Source: Citrobacter gillenii
Lineage (GTDB): Bacteria; Pseudomonadota; Gammaproteobacteria; Enterobacterales; Enterobacteriaceae
Length of the DNA stretch: 64,000 nt
Reading direction: 5' to 3'
Assembly (NCBI RefSeq): GCF_013337685.1
Contig: NZ_SUQN01000006.1
Span: forward strand, 186,001 to 250,000
Shown: positions 1 to 9,556 of the stretch, piece by piece
Layout of the letters: the number at the start of each line of letters is the position of its first letter
Numbering within the stretch: the first letter of the stretch is position 1
Notes under the pieces: generated by a model
The model's database searches: none
Seen by the model: only the letters and a program-made list of their open reading frames with translations
What the model was told of the DNA's origin: nothing
Program-made: the position numbers and the translations under genes

Positions 1-1516
1 TGAGCTGCGGCTCTGTCTTCATCACTGCAAAGCCCCCTTCTACCGTTTGCAGCGTTCTCGCACTGTGAATGCGGTGCAAACGAATATGCCACTCGCCAAA
101 CGGCACCAGCCAGGTCTCAATACTGACGTCATGCCACGGCGACCAACGGGACCAGAGATAATTTTCATCAACGCGAACGTCATCGCACTGACGACGTCCA
201 CGGAAGTAATTATCGCCATCTGCCAGCAGCAGCATGGAATCGCACGCCGCATGTTTGATGCCGTAGCGCCCGCGCTCAATGGTGAAGCCAAAACGGCTGG
301 AGTAGGCAAATTTGGTGTACTTGGCCTCGGTATTCACATAGTTGTTCAGCTCAAGCTGGCCTGACGCCAGCATCGTGACATGCGCAGAATCTTCGCTGTG
401 TTGCAGGATCTGCCCGGCATGGGTAATCACCCGTTTTTCGTCAAGCACCGGGAGCGGCAACTCTTCAGCCTGCCAGAACGCGTGATCGTCTGGTAACGCG
501 AGGATCAAAAAGACTTTCAGTGCCCAGTACGGCGATCCCGGCGAATTGTAGTCTTCACACATCGCCAGGTTTGGATAGGCAAAGCCCAACGTCAGGATGC
601 CGTCTCGATCAAAAATCGGCTGCTGTTGCCACCAGCGCAGATGGCGCAGGATCACCCCTTTGATAACCCCGGGTGAGAACACATCCAGTTCAGCAAAGGC
701 CACCGCACTCCAGAAGGCGACCATGGCAAATCGGTAGGTCAGGCTGCGACCAAACGGCACCGATGCCCCGTCGGCGGCAGACATAAAGATAAAATCCGCG
801 GCAAACAGCCGGGAACGTTCACGCAACGTAGCGGCGCGACGGGTGTCCTCCGGGCTGAGGGTGGCATACAGCAGGCCATAAAAATGAAAGGCCATGGAGA
901 TGTAATAATCTTTAGGTCGCCCGGGACCGTCGGAATACCAGCCATCGCCGAGGTAGTAGGCGTCCATCATCTCAAATCGCCGATCGATAGCCTGTTGGTC
1001 AAACGGTAATCCTGCACGTTTAAAGCCAAGCTGCACGATAATGGCGAAATAGTTCCAGTTGCTGTCCGGCATCTGAGCATCGGTAATTTGATTCAGCCAG
1101 CGGTGCAGATTGTCCTGCTCCATTGCGCTGAACATCCCGGTTAAACGCGTCTGCAATAACGCCAGGCCCAGACCATACGCCGCCATCTCGACCAGACGCT
1201 GATCGTAAGGACCGGTATCCCCCCAATAGTGCGAGCTGTGGGGATCGGTGCCGAGTTTTATCGCCTGAATATATTTGTCGGCAAACGGCACATCCGCCCC
1301 GCCGGCCATCAGCGGAAATAGCCCCCACAGCGCTCGGGAAAGCCCTTCCATGCAGGCAATATCCACGCTGTAATGCGCGCAGGTATCACCGAGAGAAAAC
1401 TGAGCCTGTCCCGCTGGGAATTGCTTGTCGAGTGCCCGTAAAAGGGTATTAACGGCACGCGTAACGTCTTCGCGGGATGACAATGGATTTGATTTTTCTT
1501 CAGTTGCCGACCACAT
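1..1516 (-). CDS. DUF2264 family protein (C-terminal part off-window)
   Basis: A continuous reading frame enters from the left edge and begins at ATG 1516, behind a purine-rich AGAGGGGCAGAG ribosome site; about 505 codons are visible and the C-terminus is missing. The protein is Trp/Tyr-rich with many helical segments (for example a DSNWNYFAIIVQLGFKR stretch and DGWYSDGPGRPKDYYISM) and resembles the DUF2264/COG4289 family, whose members are predicted alpha/alpha-barrel enzymes of polysaccharide or glycoside metabolism. No signal peptide is seen, so it is probably cytoplasmic. It is divergent from an AraC regulator and shares a 165-bp control region with it, which suggests an inducible sugar-linked locus. 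Substrate unknown; the family assignment is from recall of sequence character only. Confidence 0.75.
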   Translation of the reverse strand, partial: MWSATEEKSNPLSSREDVTRAVNTLLRALDKQFPAGQAQFSLGDTCAHYSVDIACMEGLSRALWGLFPLMAGGADVPFADKYIQAIKLGTDPHSSHYWGDTGPYDQRLVEMAAYGLGLALLQTRLTGMFSAMEQDNLHRWLNQITDAQMPDSNWNYFAIIVQLGFKRAGLPFDQQAIDRRFEMMDAYYLGDGWYSDGPGRPKDYYISMAFHFYGLLYATLSPEDTRRAATLRERSRLFAADFIFMSAADGASVPFGRSLTYRFAMVAFWSAVAFAELDVFSPGVIKGVILRHLRWWQQQPIFDRDGILTLGFAYPNLAMCEDYNSPGSPYWALKVFLILALPDDHAFWQAEELPLPVLDEKRVITHAGQILQHSEDSAHVTMLASGQLELNNYVNTEAKYTKFAYSSRFGFTIERGRYGIKHAACDSMLLLADGDNYFRGRRQCDDVRVDENYLWSRWSPWHDVSIETWLVPFGEWHIRLHRIHSARTLQTVEGGFAVMKTEPQL

Positions 1517-1577
1517 ACTCTGCCCCTCTGAATTAAGTGGCTAAAGAATAGTGAATGGCAGACAAGCAGAAATGTTA

Positions 1578-1620
1578 CTTCAATCACACCACAAACATTA
1601 AAATAAAACAGTGATTGAAG
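1578..1620. promoter_or_regulatory. 10-bp inverted repeat between divergent DUF2264 and araC-type genes
   Basis: CTTCAATCAC (1578-1587) is repeated as its exact reverse complement GTGATTGAAG (1611-1620), centre to centre 33 bp, about three helical turns. It lies between the two divergent starts (1516 and 1682). The placement fits the operator of the neighbouring AraC-family protein; this is inference from position and symmetry. Confidence 0.5.
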
Positions 1621-1681
1621 AAATTTAAAAATAGGGTTTATAAACAGGAATTCGCCGGCAAAAGTTTAAATTTATTGCACT

Positions 1682-2533
1682 ATGAACTTATCTTCCCCTC
1701 AAGAGTACCTGGAGCTGATTGCCCTCAACGACGCGGTGGTGTCGTTCAGTCGTTTATTTGCCAATACGGTTCGTTATCACCATTGGCATCAGTGTCTGGA
1801 AGTGTTGTACGTGGAAGAAGGGTTTGGCGTGGTGACGGTCGATCATAAGCAATACACCATGCGTCCAGGGCGGATGTTCTTTTTCCCGCCGTTTACGCTG
1901 CATAAAATTTTTGTCGACGAGCAGGTGCGGGACCGTTATCGGCGGACCATTATTCATCTCGATCAGCACGCGGTGCTGAAGGTGTTACGCGACTTTCCAC
2001 TTCATCAACAGCGTCTACAACACCTGAGTGTACGCGGGAGCGAGGCGTGGGTCATCGACGCCGCAGACGTCCATACGCACATTGATTTTCTGTTCAACCG
2101 CTATGCAAAACTAGCCGCGCAGAAACCGCTTAACACTGAGCACGTTGCCTGCCTGTTATTGAATTTATTCAGCCTGTTACCCGAAGATAACGTCAATATG
2201 CATGATAGTGATACGGGGATGGCCAGCCAGGTGATGTTCTGGCTTGATGAGCACTACATGCATAAATTTAGCCTGGTGACGCTGGCACAAGCGTTAGGAA
2301 AATCAAAAAGTTATGTTTCTCGGCGTTTTCAGGTAGAAACAGGCGAGAGCATCCTCGGGTATCTCAACACGCTGAGGTTGAGAAAAGCCTGCGAGGCGCT
2401 GTTACACAGTGAGGCAAGCGTCAGAGAGATTGCGCAAAAAGTGGGGTTTTCTGATGTGACTTATTTTATCAGCGCCTTCGGAAAAGGCATTGGCGAGACG
2501 CCGTTACAGTACAGGAAGCGGCATAAGCCGTAA
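1682..2533 (+). CDS. AraC family transcriptional regulator with N-terminal cupin domain
   Basis: 283 aa. The N-terminal half (about 1-160) is a cupin-type ligand-binding domain, with the HHWHQCLEVLYVEEG and MRPGRMFFFPPFTLHK signatures typical of AraC_binding domains. The last ~100 residues hold the two helix-turn-helix units (LVTLAQALGKSKSYVSRRF and VREIAQKVGFSDVTYFISAF). It should be a cytoplasmic sugar-responsive activator/repressor. It is divergent from the DUF2264 gene, which is its likely target, and convergent with parE. The ATG at 1682 has a poor ribosome site, so the true start is uncertain. Inducer unknown. Confidence 0.88.
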   Translation: MNLSSPQEYLELIALNDAVVSFSRLFANTVRYHHWHQCLEVLYVEEGFGVVTVDHKQYTMRPGRMFFFPPFTLHKIFVDEQVRDRYRRTIIHLDQHAVLKVLRDFPLHQQRLQHLSVRGSEAWVIDAADVHTHIDFLFNRYAKLAAQKPLNTEHVACLLLNLFSLLPEDNVNMHDSDTGMASQVMFWLDEHYMHKFSLVTLAQALGKSKSYVSRRFQVETGESILGYLNTLRLRKACEALLHSEASVREIAQKVGFSDVTYFISAFGKGIGETPLQYRKRHKP

Positions 2534-2535
2534 CG

Positions 2536-2622
2536 CCTGATGGCGACGCTAACGCGTCTTATCAGGCCTACGGGCACAATGCGAATGTAGGCCGGATAAG
2601 CGAAGCGCTATCCGGCATTCAC
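2536..2622. repeat. REP/BIME palindromic repeat pair
   Basis: Two inverted REP-like units (GCCTGATGGCGACGCTAACG ... CTTATCAGGCCTACG, then GTAGGCCGGATAAGCGAAGCG ... CCGGCAT) fill the space between the convergent araC-type gene and parE. Typical enterobacterial 3'-end mRNA stabiliser/gyrase-binding type repeat. Confidence 0.8.
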
Positions 2623-2632
2623 AACATCATGC

Positions 2633-4525
2633 TTACCCTTCGAGATCCGCCAGGTCGCCTTTCTCCTGCAGCCAGTTACGGCGATCTTCTGAGCGCTTCT
2701 TCGCCAGCAGCATATCCATCATGGCGTTGGTACGCTGATCGTCTTCATCATCAATGATGAGCTGCACCAGGCGACGGGTATTTGGATCCAGCGTGGTTTC
2801 GCGCAACTGCATCGGGTTCATTTCACCCAGACCTTTAAAGCGCTGGACGTTCGGCTTGCCTTTCTTACGCTTCAGCTGCTCCAGTACGCCCGCTTTCTCT
2901 TCTTCCGTGAGCGCGTAATACACTTCTTTCCCGAGGTCGATACGGTACAACGGCGGCAGCGCTACGTAGACGTGTCCGTGTTTGACCAACGTGCGGAAGT
3001 GCTTCACAAACAATGCGCACAGCAGCGTAGCAATGTGCAGACCATCGGAGTCCGCATCCGCGAGGATACACACCTTGCCGTAGCGCAACTGGCTGAGATC
3101 GTCGCTGTCCGGATCGATACCGATCGCTACCGAGATATCGTGAACTTCCTGGGAGGCCAGCACTTCATCAGAAGAGACTTCCCAGGTGTTCAGGATCTTA
3201 CCCTTCAGCGGCATGATCGCCTGATACTCACGATCGCGCGCCTGCTTGGCCGATCCGCCCGCCGAGTCACCTTCCACCAAGAACAGCTCGGTGCGGTTAA
3301 GATCCTGTGCGGTACAGTCCGCCAGCTTACCCGGCAGTGCCGGACCGCTGGTGAGCTTTTTACGCACCACTTTTTTCGCTGCACGCAGACGACGCTGAGC
3401 GCTGGAAATCGCCATTTCCGCCAGCAGCTCTGCTGACTGCACGTTCTGGTTCAGCCACAGGCTAAAGGCATCTTTTACCACCCCAGAAACGAACGCCGCG
3501 CACTGGCGCGAAGAGAGACGCTCTTTGGTCTGGCCGGCAAACTGTGGATCCTGCATCTTCACGGACAGCACGTAAGCGCAGCGATCCCAGATATCCTCCG
3601 CCGACAGCTTCACGCCGCGCGGCAGGATATTGCGGTATTCACAGAATTCACGCATCGCATCCAGCAGACCCTGACGCAGGCCATTGACGTGCGTCCCGCC
3701 CTGCATGGTTGGGATCAGGTTAACGTAGCTTTCGGTCAGCAGTTCACCGCCTTCCGGCAGCCACAGCAGCGCCCAGTCCACCGCTTCCGTATCACCGGAG
3801 AACGTCCCGACAAACGGTTTTTCCGGCAGCAACGGCAGGCCGTTCACCGCTTCGCTCAGGTAGTCGGTCAGGCCATCGGCGTAGCGCCAGGTCTGTTCGG
3901 TATCGTTGACCTTATCCTTGAAGATGATCTCCACGCCCGGGCAGAGTACCGCTTTGGCTTTCAGCAGATGGCTCAGGCGAGAAGCGGAGAAACGTGGGCT
4001 GTCAAAGAAGCTTTCATCCGGCCAGAAGTGCACGCTGGTCCCGGTATTGCGCTTTCCACAGGTGCCGGAAACGTGCAGGTCTTCGACCTTTTCACCGTGT
4101 TCAAAGGCGATACTGTGAATCTGACCATCACGACGAACGGCCACTTCAACACGTTTTGACAAGGCGTTAACCACCGAAATCCCCACGCCGTGCAGGCCAC
4201 CGGAGAACTGGTAGTTTTTGTTAGAAAACTTACCCCCTGCGTGCAAACGGCAAAGGATCAATTCAATGGCCGGGACGCCCTCTTCCGGGTGGATATCGAC
4301 GGGCATGCCACGTCCGTCATCAATGACTTCCAGTGATTGATCGGCATGAAGGATAACCTCGACACGTTTCGCGTGCCCGGCCAGCGCTTCATCCACACTG
4401 TTATCAATAACTTCCTGCCCCATATGGTTAGGACGAGTCGTATCTGTGTACATCCCCGGGCGGCGGCGAACCGGCTCAAGCCCAGTGAGTACCTCAATGG
4501 CATCAGCGTTATAAGTTTGCGTCAT
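2633..4525 (-). CDS. parE: DNA topoisomerase IV subunit B (ATPase)
   Basis: 630 aa, full length. Subunit B of the ParC2E2 enzyme that decatenates daughter chromosomes and relaxes supercoils. The GHKL ATPase domain has VIDNSVDEALAGHA and DDGRGMPV near the N-terminus and GGLHGVGISVVNALS near 110-125; the TOPRIM domain carries the EGDSAGGSAKQARDR and DADSDGLHI metal-binding motifs. It is transcribed with yqiA-cpdA-yqiB-nudF upstream, in the standard enterobacterial order. parC is not in this window. Downstream it converges on an accessory AraC/DUF2264 locus rather than the usual ygiN/mdaB genes. Confidence 0.98.
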   Translation of the reverse strand: MTQTYNADAIEVLTGLEPVRRRPGMYTDTTRPNHMGQEVIDNSVDEALAGHAKRVEVILHADQSLEVIDDGRGMPVDIHPEEGVPAIELILCRLHAGGKFSNKNYQFSGGLHGVGISVVNALSKRVEVAVRRDGQIHSIAFEHGEKVEDLHVSGTCGKRNTGTSVHFWPDESFFDSPRFSASRLSHLLKAKAVLCPGVEIIFKDKVNDTEQTWRYADGLTDYLSEAVNGLPLLPEKPFVGTFSGDTEAVDWALLWLPEGGELLTESYVNLIPTMQGGTHVNGLRQGLLDAMREFCEYRNILPRGVKLSAEDIWDRCAYVLSVKMQDPQFAGQTKERLSSRQCAAFVSGVVKDAFSLWLNQNVQSAELLAEMAISSAQRRLRAAKKVVRKKLTSGPALPGKLADCTAQDLNRTELFLVEGDSAGGSAKQARDREYQAIMPLKGKILNTWEVSSDEVLASQEVHDISVAIGIDPDSDDLSQLRYGKVCILADADSDGLHIATLLCALFVKHFRTLVKHGHVYVALPPLYRIDLGKEVYYALTEEEKAGVLEQLKRKKGKPNVQRFKGLGEMNPMQLRETTLDPNTRRLVQLIIDDEDDQRTNAMMDMLLAKKRSEDRRNWLQEKGDLADLEG

Positions 4526-4553
4526 GGTTTAAATTAGCAATTCGAATTGATCG

Positions 4554-5135
4554 TCAAAAACTGTGCAGTCCAAGGAAATCGACAATCTGGTTGAAATAAT
4601 CTTCGAAGCCTGTGAATGCGTGGTTTCCGCCCTCAATAACAGTTTGACGGCAGGAGGCGTAATACGCCACCGCCTGGCGGTAGTCCAACACTTCATCGCC
4701 CGTTTGTTGTAGCAGCCAGAGCAAATCCGGCGCCTCCAGCGGGTCAATCTGCATGACTTTAAGATCGTAAATATGGCGAGACTCTAGCACATATTGCTGG
4801 CCCGTGTAGGGGTTCTCGTTTTGGCCAAGGTAGTCGACCAGCAGTTCGTAAGGCCGCACCGCAGGGTTCACCACCACCGCAGGCAACATAAAACATTGCG
4901 ACAGCCAAGTGGCGTAATAGCCCCCTAAAGAGGAGCCAACAATCCCCAGCGACTCTCCGCCATGCTCAAGGACTATTGATTCCAGCATCTCTGCCGCTTG
5001 GGCAGGATACGGTGGCAGCTGCGGTACGATCATCTCAACGTGCGGGTGGTGCTCTGCCAGCCAGCTTTTCAGCAGACACGCCTTCGCCGAGCGAGGAGAG
5101 CTATTAAATCCGTGTAGATAGAGAAGCGTAGACAT
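4554..5135 (-). CDS. yqiA: Esterase YqiA (alpha/beta hydrolase)
   Basis: 193 aa. Cytoplasmic alpha/beta-hydrolase that cleaves short-chain acyl esters in vitro in E. coli. The nucleophile elbow GSSLGG lies near residue 68, the N-terminus [14 protein letters not shown] has the oxyanion-loop HG motif, and a catalytic His sits in [10 protein letters not shown] near the C-terminus. Its start overlaps the cpdA stop by one base (5135), so translation is probably coupled. The conserved yqiA-parE linkage has no clear functional explanation. Confidence 0.95.
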   Translation of the reverse strand: MSTLLYLHGFNSSPRSAKACLLKSWLAEHHPHVEMIVPQLPPYPAQAAEMLESIVLEHGGESLGIVGSSLGGYYATWLSQCFMLPAVVVNPAVRPYELLVDYLGQNENPYTGQQYVLESRHIYDLKVMQIDPLEAPDLLWLLQQTGDEVLDYRQAVAYYASCRQTVIEGGNHAFTGFEDYFNQIVDFLGLHSF

Positions 5136-5962
5136 CAGTAGCCTTCTGAAGCGGTATCAGGGTGGAACCGAATTCCCGGCAGACGGCACACCTGAGTGTG
5201 CAGCGAACCATCAGCAAAAAGTTCCAGCGTACGCCAGCCGGGACTAATGGTATCTAACGTAAAGTTGGCACAATGCGGCTTGAACTGCACGCATGTCGAC
5301 GGCGTAGCCAGCAGGCGGCGACCGTTCCAGTCGAGATCCAACTCCTGATGAATATGTCCACACAGCAGATACTTCACGCGCGGATAGTTCACCAGCACGT
5401 TGTCCAGCTCAGCAGCATTGCGCAGGCTGTGCTGATCGAGCCAGCTACAGCCCGAAGGCAGTGGGTGGTGATGCAAAAGCAGCAAGGTATTCCGTTCAGG
5501 CGCATCGGCAAGTTTTCGCTCCAGCCATTCAAGCTGGAACTCACTTAATTCTCCGTGGGGAACGCCAAAAACCTGGCTATCGAGCAGCAAAATTTGCCAC
5601 TGTTCACCAATGAAGACGCGTTTCGCAGGCGAAATTCCGGCGTCCTGCAGGGCGCTGTACATGGCTGGCTGAAAATCATGATTGCCAGGTAACCAGACGC
5701 AAGGCGCACGAAAGCTTGCGATACCCTCAGCAAAATGCTGATACGCCGCAGCGGATTGATCCTGCGCTAAATCGCCTGTCGCCACGATCAGATCGAAGTC
5801 GGTCGACTCAGCATGTATAGCGTCCAATACGCACTGATAGCTGTCCCAGGTGTTCACTCCCAGCAGCGTTTCATGCTTTTCGGCAAACAGGTGAGTGTCT
5901 GTAATTTGCAAGATCCTGACTCTGGCCTCACCAGCCAAAGGAAGGGTTAACAGGCTTTCCAA
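5135..5962 (-). CDS. cpdA: 3',5'-cyclic-AMP phosphodiesterase
   Basis: 275 aa. Metallophosphoesterase that hydrolyses cAMP to AMP and so tunes CRP signalling. All family metal-binding blocks are present in order: [30 protein letters not shown] and CGHIHQE. Length equals the E. coli enzyme. It sits in the nudF-yqiB-cpdA-yqiA-parE run with short gaps or overlaps, so it is likely co-transcribed. The true start is the ATG at 5962; an upstream gap of about 25 bp separates it from yqiB. Confidence 0.97.
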   Translation of the reverse strand: MESLLTLPLAGEARVRILQITDTHLFAEKHETLLGVNTWDSYQCVLDAIHAESTDFDLIVATGDLAQDQSAAAYQHFAEGIASFRAPCVWLPGNHDFQPAMYSALQDAGISPAKRVFIGEQWQILLLDSQVFGVPHGELSEFQLEWLERKLADAPERNTLLLLHHHPLPSGCSWLDQHSLRNAAELDNVLVNYPRVKYLLCGHIHQELDLDWNGRRLLATPSTCVQFKPHCANFTLDTISPGWRTLELFADGSLHTQVCRLPGIRFHPDTASEGY

Positions 5963-5986
5963 ATGGTGTCCTTAGGTTTCACGACG

Positions 5987-6409
5987 CTAATAAACCGGAA
6001 TCGCCATCGCTCCATGTGCTAAACAGTACCGTAACCAGTCGGCCAGGAACTGATTAATTTGATGCTTTTCGTCGCGTTGATGCAACTTTTTATTTGGGTA
6101 ATCATACCGCGCTTTGAAGCGAAAGATCTGCTGACTTGAACACACTTCAGCCACCCTCGCATCATGATACAGGCGGACGGTAAGCGATGGCAGGCTCCAG
6201 TAAGTGACAGCAGGCGCCGTCTGTTCGATCGCAACCAGCGTAGTGTATCGGGTCGATTCAACAATCGTTAACCGATATTGTGCGTTTGCCACCTGATAGC
6301 TCACTGTTTCGCCGACCACATCATTTCGCGGCAACAGACGGCGCAGTTGCGAAAAGTTGGTTTCGCACAGGCGCATCATTTCAGGGAAATCAGGTGTATA
6401 ACGCTTCAT
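5987..6409 (-). CDS. yqiB: DUF1249 family protein YqiB
   Basis: 140 aa using ATG 6409 ([12 protein letters not shown]), which matches the E. coli length and overlaps the nudF stop by 4 bases (ATGA-type coupling); a further upstream in-frame ATG at 6418 would add only three residues. No membrane segment or signal peptide. Function unknown; it is a conserved member of the nudF-yqiB-cpdA cluster. Confidence 0.93.
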   Translation of the reverse strand: MKRYTPDFPEMMRLCETNFSQLRRLLPRNDVVGETVSYQVANAQYRLTIVESTRYTTLVAIEQTAPAVTYWSLPSLTVRLYHDARVAEVCSSQQIFRFKARYDYPNKKLHQRDEKHQINQFLADWLRYCLAHGAMAIPVY

Positions 6410-7038
6410 TTTTTCCACTCAGTTTTTAACTCTTGATAGTGCAGCTGCAACCATTGCAAGGCGATGACAGAAGCCGCGTTGTCGATTTTTCCCTCTTCCA
6501 CCCACTGATAAGCCTGTTCCCGGCTTACAACATGAACGCGAATATCTTCGTTTTCATCCGCCAGACCGTGGATCCCGCTTGCGGTCGTGGCGTCCACTTC
6601 GCCGACCAAAATGGACAGGCGCTCGCTCGTGCCGCCGGGGCTTGCCAGATAGCTCAGCACAGGTTTGGTTCGTTTTACGTCCAGTCCGGCTTCTTCCATC
6701 GCTTCACGGCGGGCAACGTCCTCAACGGTTTCACCTTCTTCGATCATCCCGGCGACCATTTCCAGCAGCCACGGGCTTTCGCTGGTATCAAATGCCGCAA
6801 TACGAATCTGCTCAACCAGCACAACTTCGTCCCGCTCAGGGTCAAAGGGTAGCAAGACCGCCGCGTGTCCGCGCTCAAAAATTTCGCGCGTGACTTCCTC
6901 ACTCATTCCACCGTTAAACAGGCGATGGCGGAACCGATAAAGATCCAGTGAAAAAAAACCGCGGTATAGCGTTTCTCGTGCAATAATTTCTACATCATTT
7001 TTCGTGAAAGTCATTGGCAAGCTGTCTGGTTTACGCAT
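6406..7038 (-). CDS. nudF: ADP-ribose pyrophosphatase (Nudix)
   Basis: 210 aa. Hydrolyses ADP-ribose and related sugar nucleotides to AMP and sugar phosphate. The complete Nudix box is visible ([20 protein letters not shown] then AGLD, about residues 97-119). First gene of the leftward yqiB-cpdA-yqiA-parE run and divergent from tolC across a 199-bp control region. Confidence 0.97.
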   Translation of the reverse strand: MRKPDSLPMTFTKNDVEIIARETLYRGFFSLDLYRFRHRLFNGGMSEEVTREIFERGHAAVLLPFDPERDEVVLVEQIRIAAFDTSESPWLLEMVAGMIEEGETVEDVARREAMEEAGLDVKRTKPVLSYLASPGGTSERLSILVGEVDATTASGIHGLADENEDIRVHVVSREQAYQWVEEGKIDNAASVIALQWLQLHYQELKTEWKK

Positions 7039-7138
7039 TGTGCTGTCCTGATACCAATAGTGATTAAAATGTGAATTTCAAGGTCGTTTGACTGCTGTTT
7101 GGGCGCCCTTGTGTTAAATTGATGCAAATTAACGCCGT

Positions 7139-7184
7139 ATGGCACGTAACGCCAACTTTTTGAAGTGGTGGATTCTGCTAGAAT
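7139..7184 (+). promoter_or_regulatory. tolC promoter with mar/sox/rob box
   Basis: ATGGCACGTAACGCCAAC at 7139-7156 fits the MarA/SoxS/Rob box consensus (GCAC then a CCAA core) and is followed by a -10-like TAGAAT at 7179-7184. In E. coli a marbox in this position makes tolC inducible by MarA, SoxS and Rob. Recognised by similarity of layout and sequence. Confidence 0.75.
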
Positions 7185-7237
7185 CAACAATTATTTTTAC
7201 CATTTGATCAGCGCTAAATACTGCTTCACAACAAGGA

Positions 7238-8725
7238 ATGCAAATGAAGAAATTGCTCCCCATCCTTATCGGCCTGAGCCTGTCGGGGTTCAGTACTTTG
7301 AGCCAGGCAGAGAACCTGATGCAGGTTTATCAGCAAGCACGCCTGAGCAACCCGGAATTGCGTAAATCCGCCGCCGATCGCGATGCTGCATTCGAAAAAA
7401 TTAACGAAGCGCGTAGTCCGTTACTGCCTCAGCTGGGCTTAGGTGCCGATTACACCTACAGCAATGGCTACCGTGATGCAAACGGCGTGAATTCCAACGC
7501 CACCTCTGCTTCGTTAACCCTGACTCAGTCTCTGTTTGATATGTCGAAATGGCGTGCCCTGACGCTGCAAGAAAAATCAGCGGGCATCCAGGATGTGACC
7601 TATCAGACCGATCAGCAAACGCTGATCCTGAATACCGCCACGGCCTATTTTAAAGTATTGAACGCGATTGATGTGCTGTCATACACCCAGGCACAGAAAG
7701 ACGCAGTTTACCGTCAGTTGGATCAGACTACCCAGCGTTTTAACGTCGGCCTGGTCGCCATTACTGACGTACAGAACGCCCGTTCACAATACGATACCGT
7801 GCTGGCAAATGAAGTTACCGCACGTAACGATCTGGACAACGCGGTGGAAGAGCTGCGCCAGGTTACCGGCAACTACTACCCGGAACTGGCCTCGTTGAAC
7901 GTTGACGGCTTTAAAACCAACAAGCCGCAGGCGGTGAATGCACTGCTGAAAGAAGCCGAAAATCGCAACCTGACCTTGCTGCAGGCGCGTTTAAGCCAGG
8001 ACCTGGCGCGTGAACAAATTCGTCTGGCGCAGGACGGTCACCTGCCGACGCTGGATTTAACCGCCTCTACCGGTGTTTCTGATACCTCTTACAGCGGCTC
8101 TAAAACCCGCGCGGCAACCGGTACTCAGTATGACGACAGCAATATGGGTCAGAACAAAATTGGCCTGAATTTCTCGCTGCCGCTGTACCAGGGTGGCATG
8201 GTTAACTCGCAGGTGAAACAAGCACAGTACAACTTTGTGGGCGCGAGCGAACAGCTGGAAAGTGCGCACCGCAGCGTGGTACAGACCGTACGTTCATCCT
8301 TCAATAACATTAATGCGTCCATCAGTAGTATTAACGCGTACAAACAAGCGGTTGTCTCTGCACAAAGCTCTTTGGACGCGATGGAAGCCGGTTATTCCGT
8401 TGGTACACGTACCATCGTGGATGTGTTGGATGCCACCACCACGCTGTACAACGCCAAACAGCAGTTGGCTAACGCACGTTATACCTATCTGATTAACCAG
8501 TTAAACATCAAATCTGCGCTCGGTACGCTGAACGAACAGGATCTGGTGGCGCTGAACAATACACTGGGCAAACCGATTCCGACCGCGCCTGACACCGTCG
8601 CGCCGGAAAACACACAGCAAGACGCTGCAGCAGACGGCTATACCGCGAGCAACAACGCGGCAGTCGCTCAGCCGACGGCAGCACGTTCAACCAGCAGCAC
8701 CGGCAACAATCCGTTCCGTAACTGA
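7238..8725 (+). CDS. tolC: Outer membrane efflux/secretion channel TolC
   Basis: 495 aa with an N-terminal signal peptide (MKKLLPILIGLSLSGFSTLSQA, cut before ENLMQVYQQA). Forms the trimeric outer-membrane beta-barrel and periplasmic alpha-tunnel used by AcrAB, EmrAB, MacAB and type I secretion. The repeated OEP-family halves are visible (NPELRKSAADRDAAFEKINEARSP and the later LSLPLYQGGMVNSQVKQAQ-type strand/helix). Preceded by AAGGAATGCAA with the ATG 6 nt downstream. The C-terminal tail is low complexity, rich in Ala/Thr/Asn, and is the part of TolC that usually varies between species. Confidence 0.99.
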   Translation: MQMKKLLPILIGLSLSGFSTLSQAENLMQVYQQARLSNPELRKSAADRDAAFEKINEARSPLLPQLGLGADYTYSNGYRDANGVNSNATSASLTLTQSLFDMSKWRALTLQEKSAGIQDVTYQTDQQTLILNTATAYFKVLNAIDVLSYTQAQKDAVYRQLDQTTQRFNVGLVAITDVQNARSQYDTVLANEVTARNDLDNAVEELRQVTGNYYPELASLNVDGFKTNKPQAVNALLKEAENRNLTLLQARLSQDLAREQIRLAQDGHLPTLDLTASTGVSDTSYSGSKTRAATGTQYDDSNMGQNKIGLNFSLPLYQGGMVNSQVKQAQYNFVGASEQLESAHRSVVQTVRSSFNNINASISSINAYKQAVVSAQSSLDAMEAGYSVGTRTIVDVLDATTTLYNAKQQLANARYTYLINQLNIKSALGTLNEQDLVALNNTLGKPIPTAPDTVAPENTQQDAAADGYTASNNAAVAQPTAARSTSSTGNNPFRN

Positions 8726-8732
8726 TGGTGAT

Positions 8733-8752
8733 GACGGGGCTTCGGCCCCGTC
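8733..8752 (+). terminator. Hairpin after tolC (attenuator-like)
   Basis: GACGGGGC-TTCG-GCCCCGTC is a perfect 8-bp stem with a TTCG tetraloop 7 bases after the tolC stop. There is no long T-tract, so it may stabilise the tolC mRNA or only partly terminate before ygiB. Confidence 0.7.
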
Positions 8753-8873
8753 TGAACGTAAGACAACGTAAAGATCCGCCCCTTCTTCCGCATTCTCGCC
8801 TCTTCCCGCTTCAATTTCGACCAGTCATCCTCTATTCTGAGCAGTATTTACCACTGGGTCCTGGAAGACATAA

Positions 8874-9551
8874 ATGAAACGGACAAAATCTATACATCAC
8901 GCGTCGTTCCGCAAAAGCTGGAGCGCACGCCACCTGACTCCTGTTGCCCTGGCTGTTACCGCCGTTATTATGCTGGCGGGCTGTGAGCAGAGCGACGAAA
9001 CAGTATCGCTTTACCAAAATGCGGACGACTGCTCGACGGCGAATCCGGGTAAAAGCGCTGAATGTACAACCGCATTCAACAACGCGCTGAAAGAAGCTGA
9101 GCGCACGGCGCCGAAGTACGCCACCCGCGAAGACTGTATCGCTGAATTCGGCGAAGGTCAGTGCCAGCAGGCACCTGCACAGGCCGGTATGGCACCAACG
9201 GGTGAAGGCCAGGCTCAGGCGCAGAATCAAAGCAGCGGCAGCTTCTGGATGCCGCTGATGGCAGGCTACATGATGGGCCGCATGATGGGCGGCGGTATGG
9301 GCGCTCAGCAGCCGCTGTTCAGCTCGAAAAATCCGGCCAGCCCGGCCTACGGCAAATATACCGATGCTGGCGGCAAAAACTACGGCGCAGCAACGCCGGG
9401 CCGTAGCATGACCGTACCGAAAACCGCCATGGCGCCGAAACCGGCAACCACATCAACCGTCACGCGCGGCGGCTTTGGTGAATCTGTCGCCAAACAAAGC
9501 ACCATGCAACGTAGCGCCAGCGGTACCACCACGCGTTCAATGGGCGGCTGA
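8874..9551 (+). CDS. ygiB: DUF1190 family protein YgiB
   Basis: 225 aa. N-terminus [12 protein letters not shown]..., a hydrophobic segment ([17 protein letters not shown]) ending in a Cys that could be lipidated, then a low-complexity Gln/Gly/Met/Thr-rich C-terminal part ([14 protein letters not shown]). Likely envelope-associated. Function unknown; ygiB and ygiC follow tolC in E. coli and are read with it. ygiC starts 5 bases after this stop. Confidence 0.92.
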   Translation: MKRTKSIHHASFRKSWSARHLTPVALAVTAVIMLAGCEQSDETVSLYQNADDCSTANPGKSAECTTAFNNALKEAERTAPKYATREDCIAEFGEGQCQQAPAQAGMAPTGEGQAQAQNQSSGSFWMPLMAGYMMGRMMGGGMGAQQPLFSSKNPASPAYGKYTDAGGKNYGAATPGRSMTVPKTAMAPKPATTSTVTRGGFGESVAKQSTMQRSASGTTTRSMGG

Positions 9552-9556
9552 TCCAC

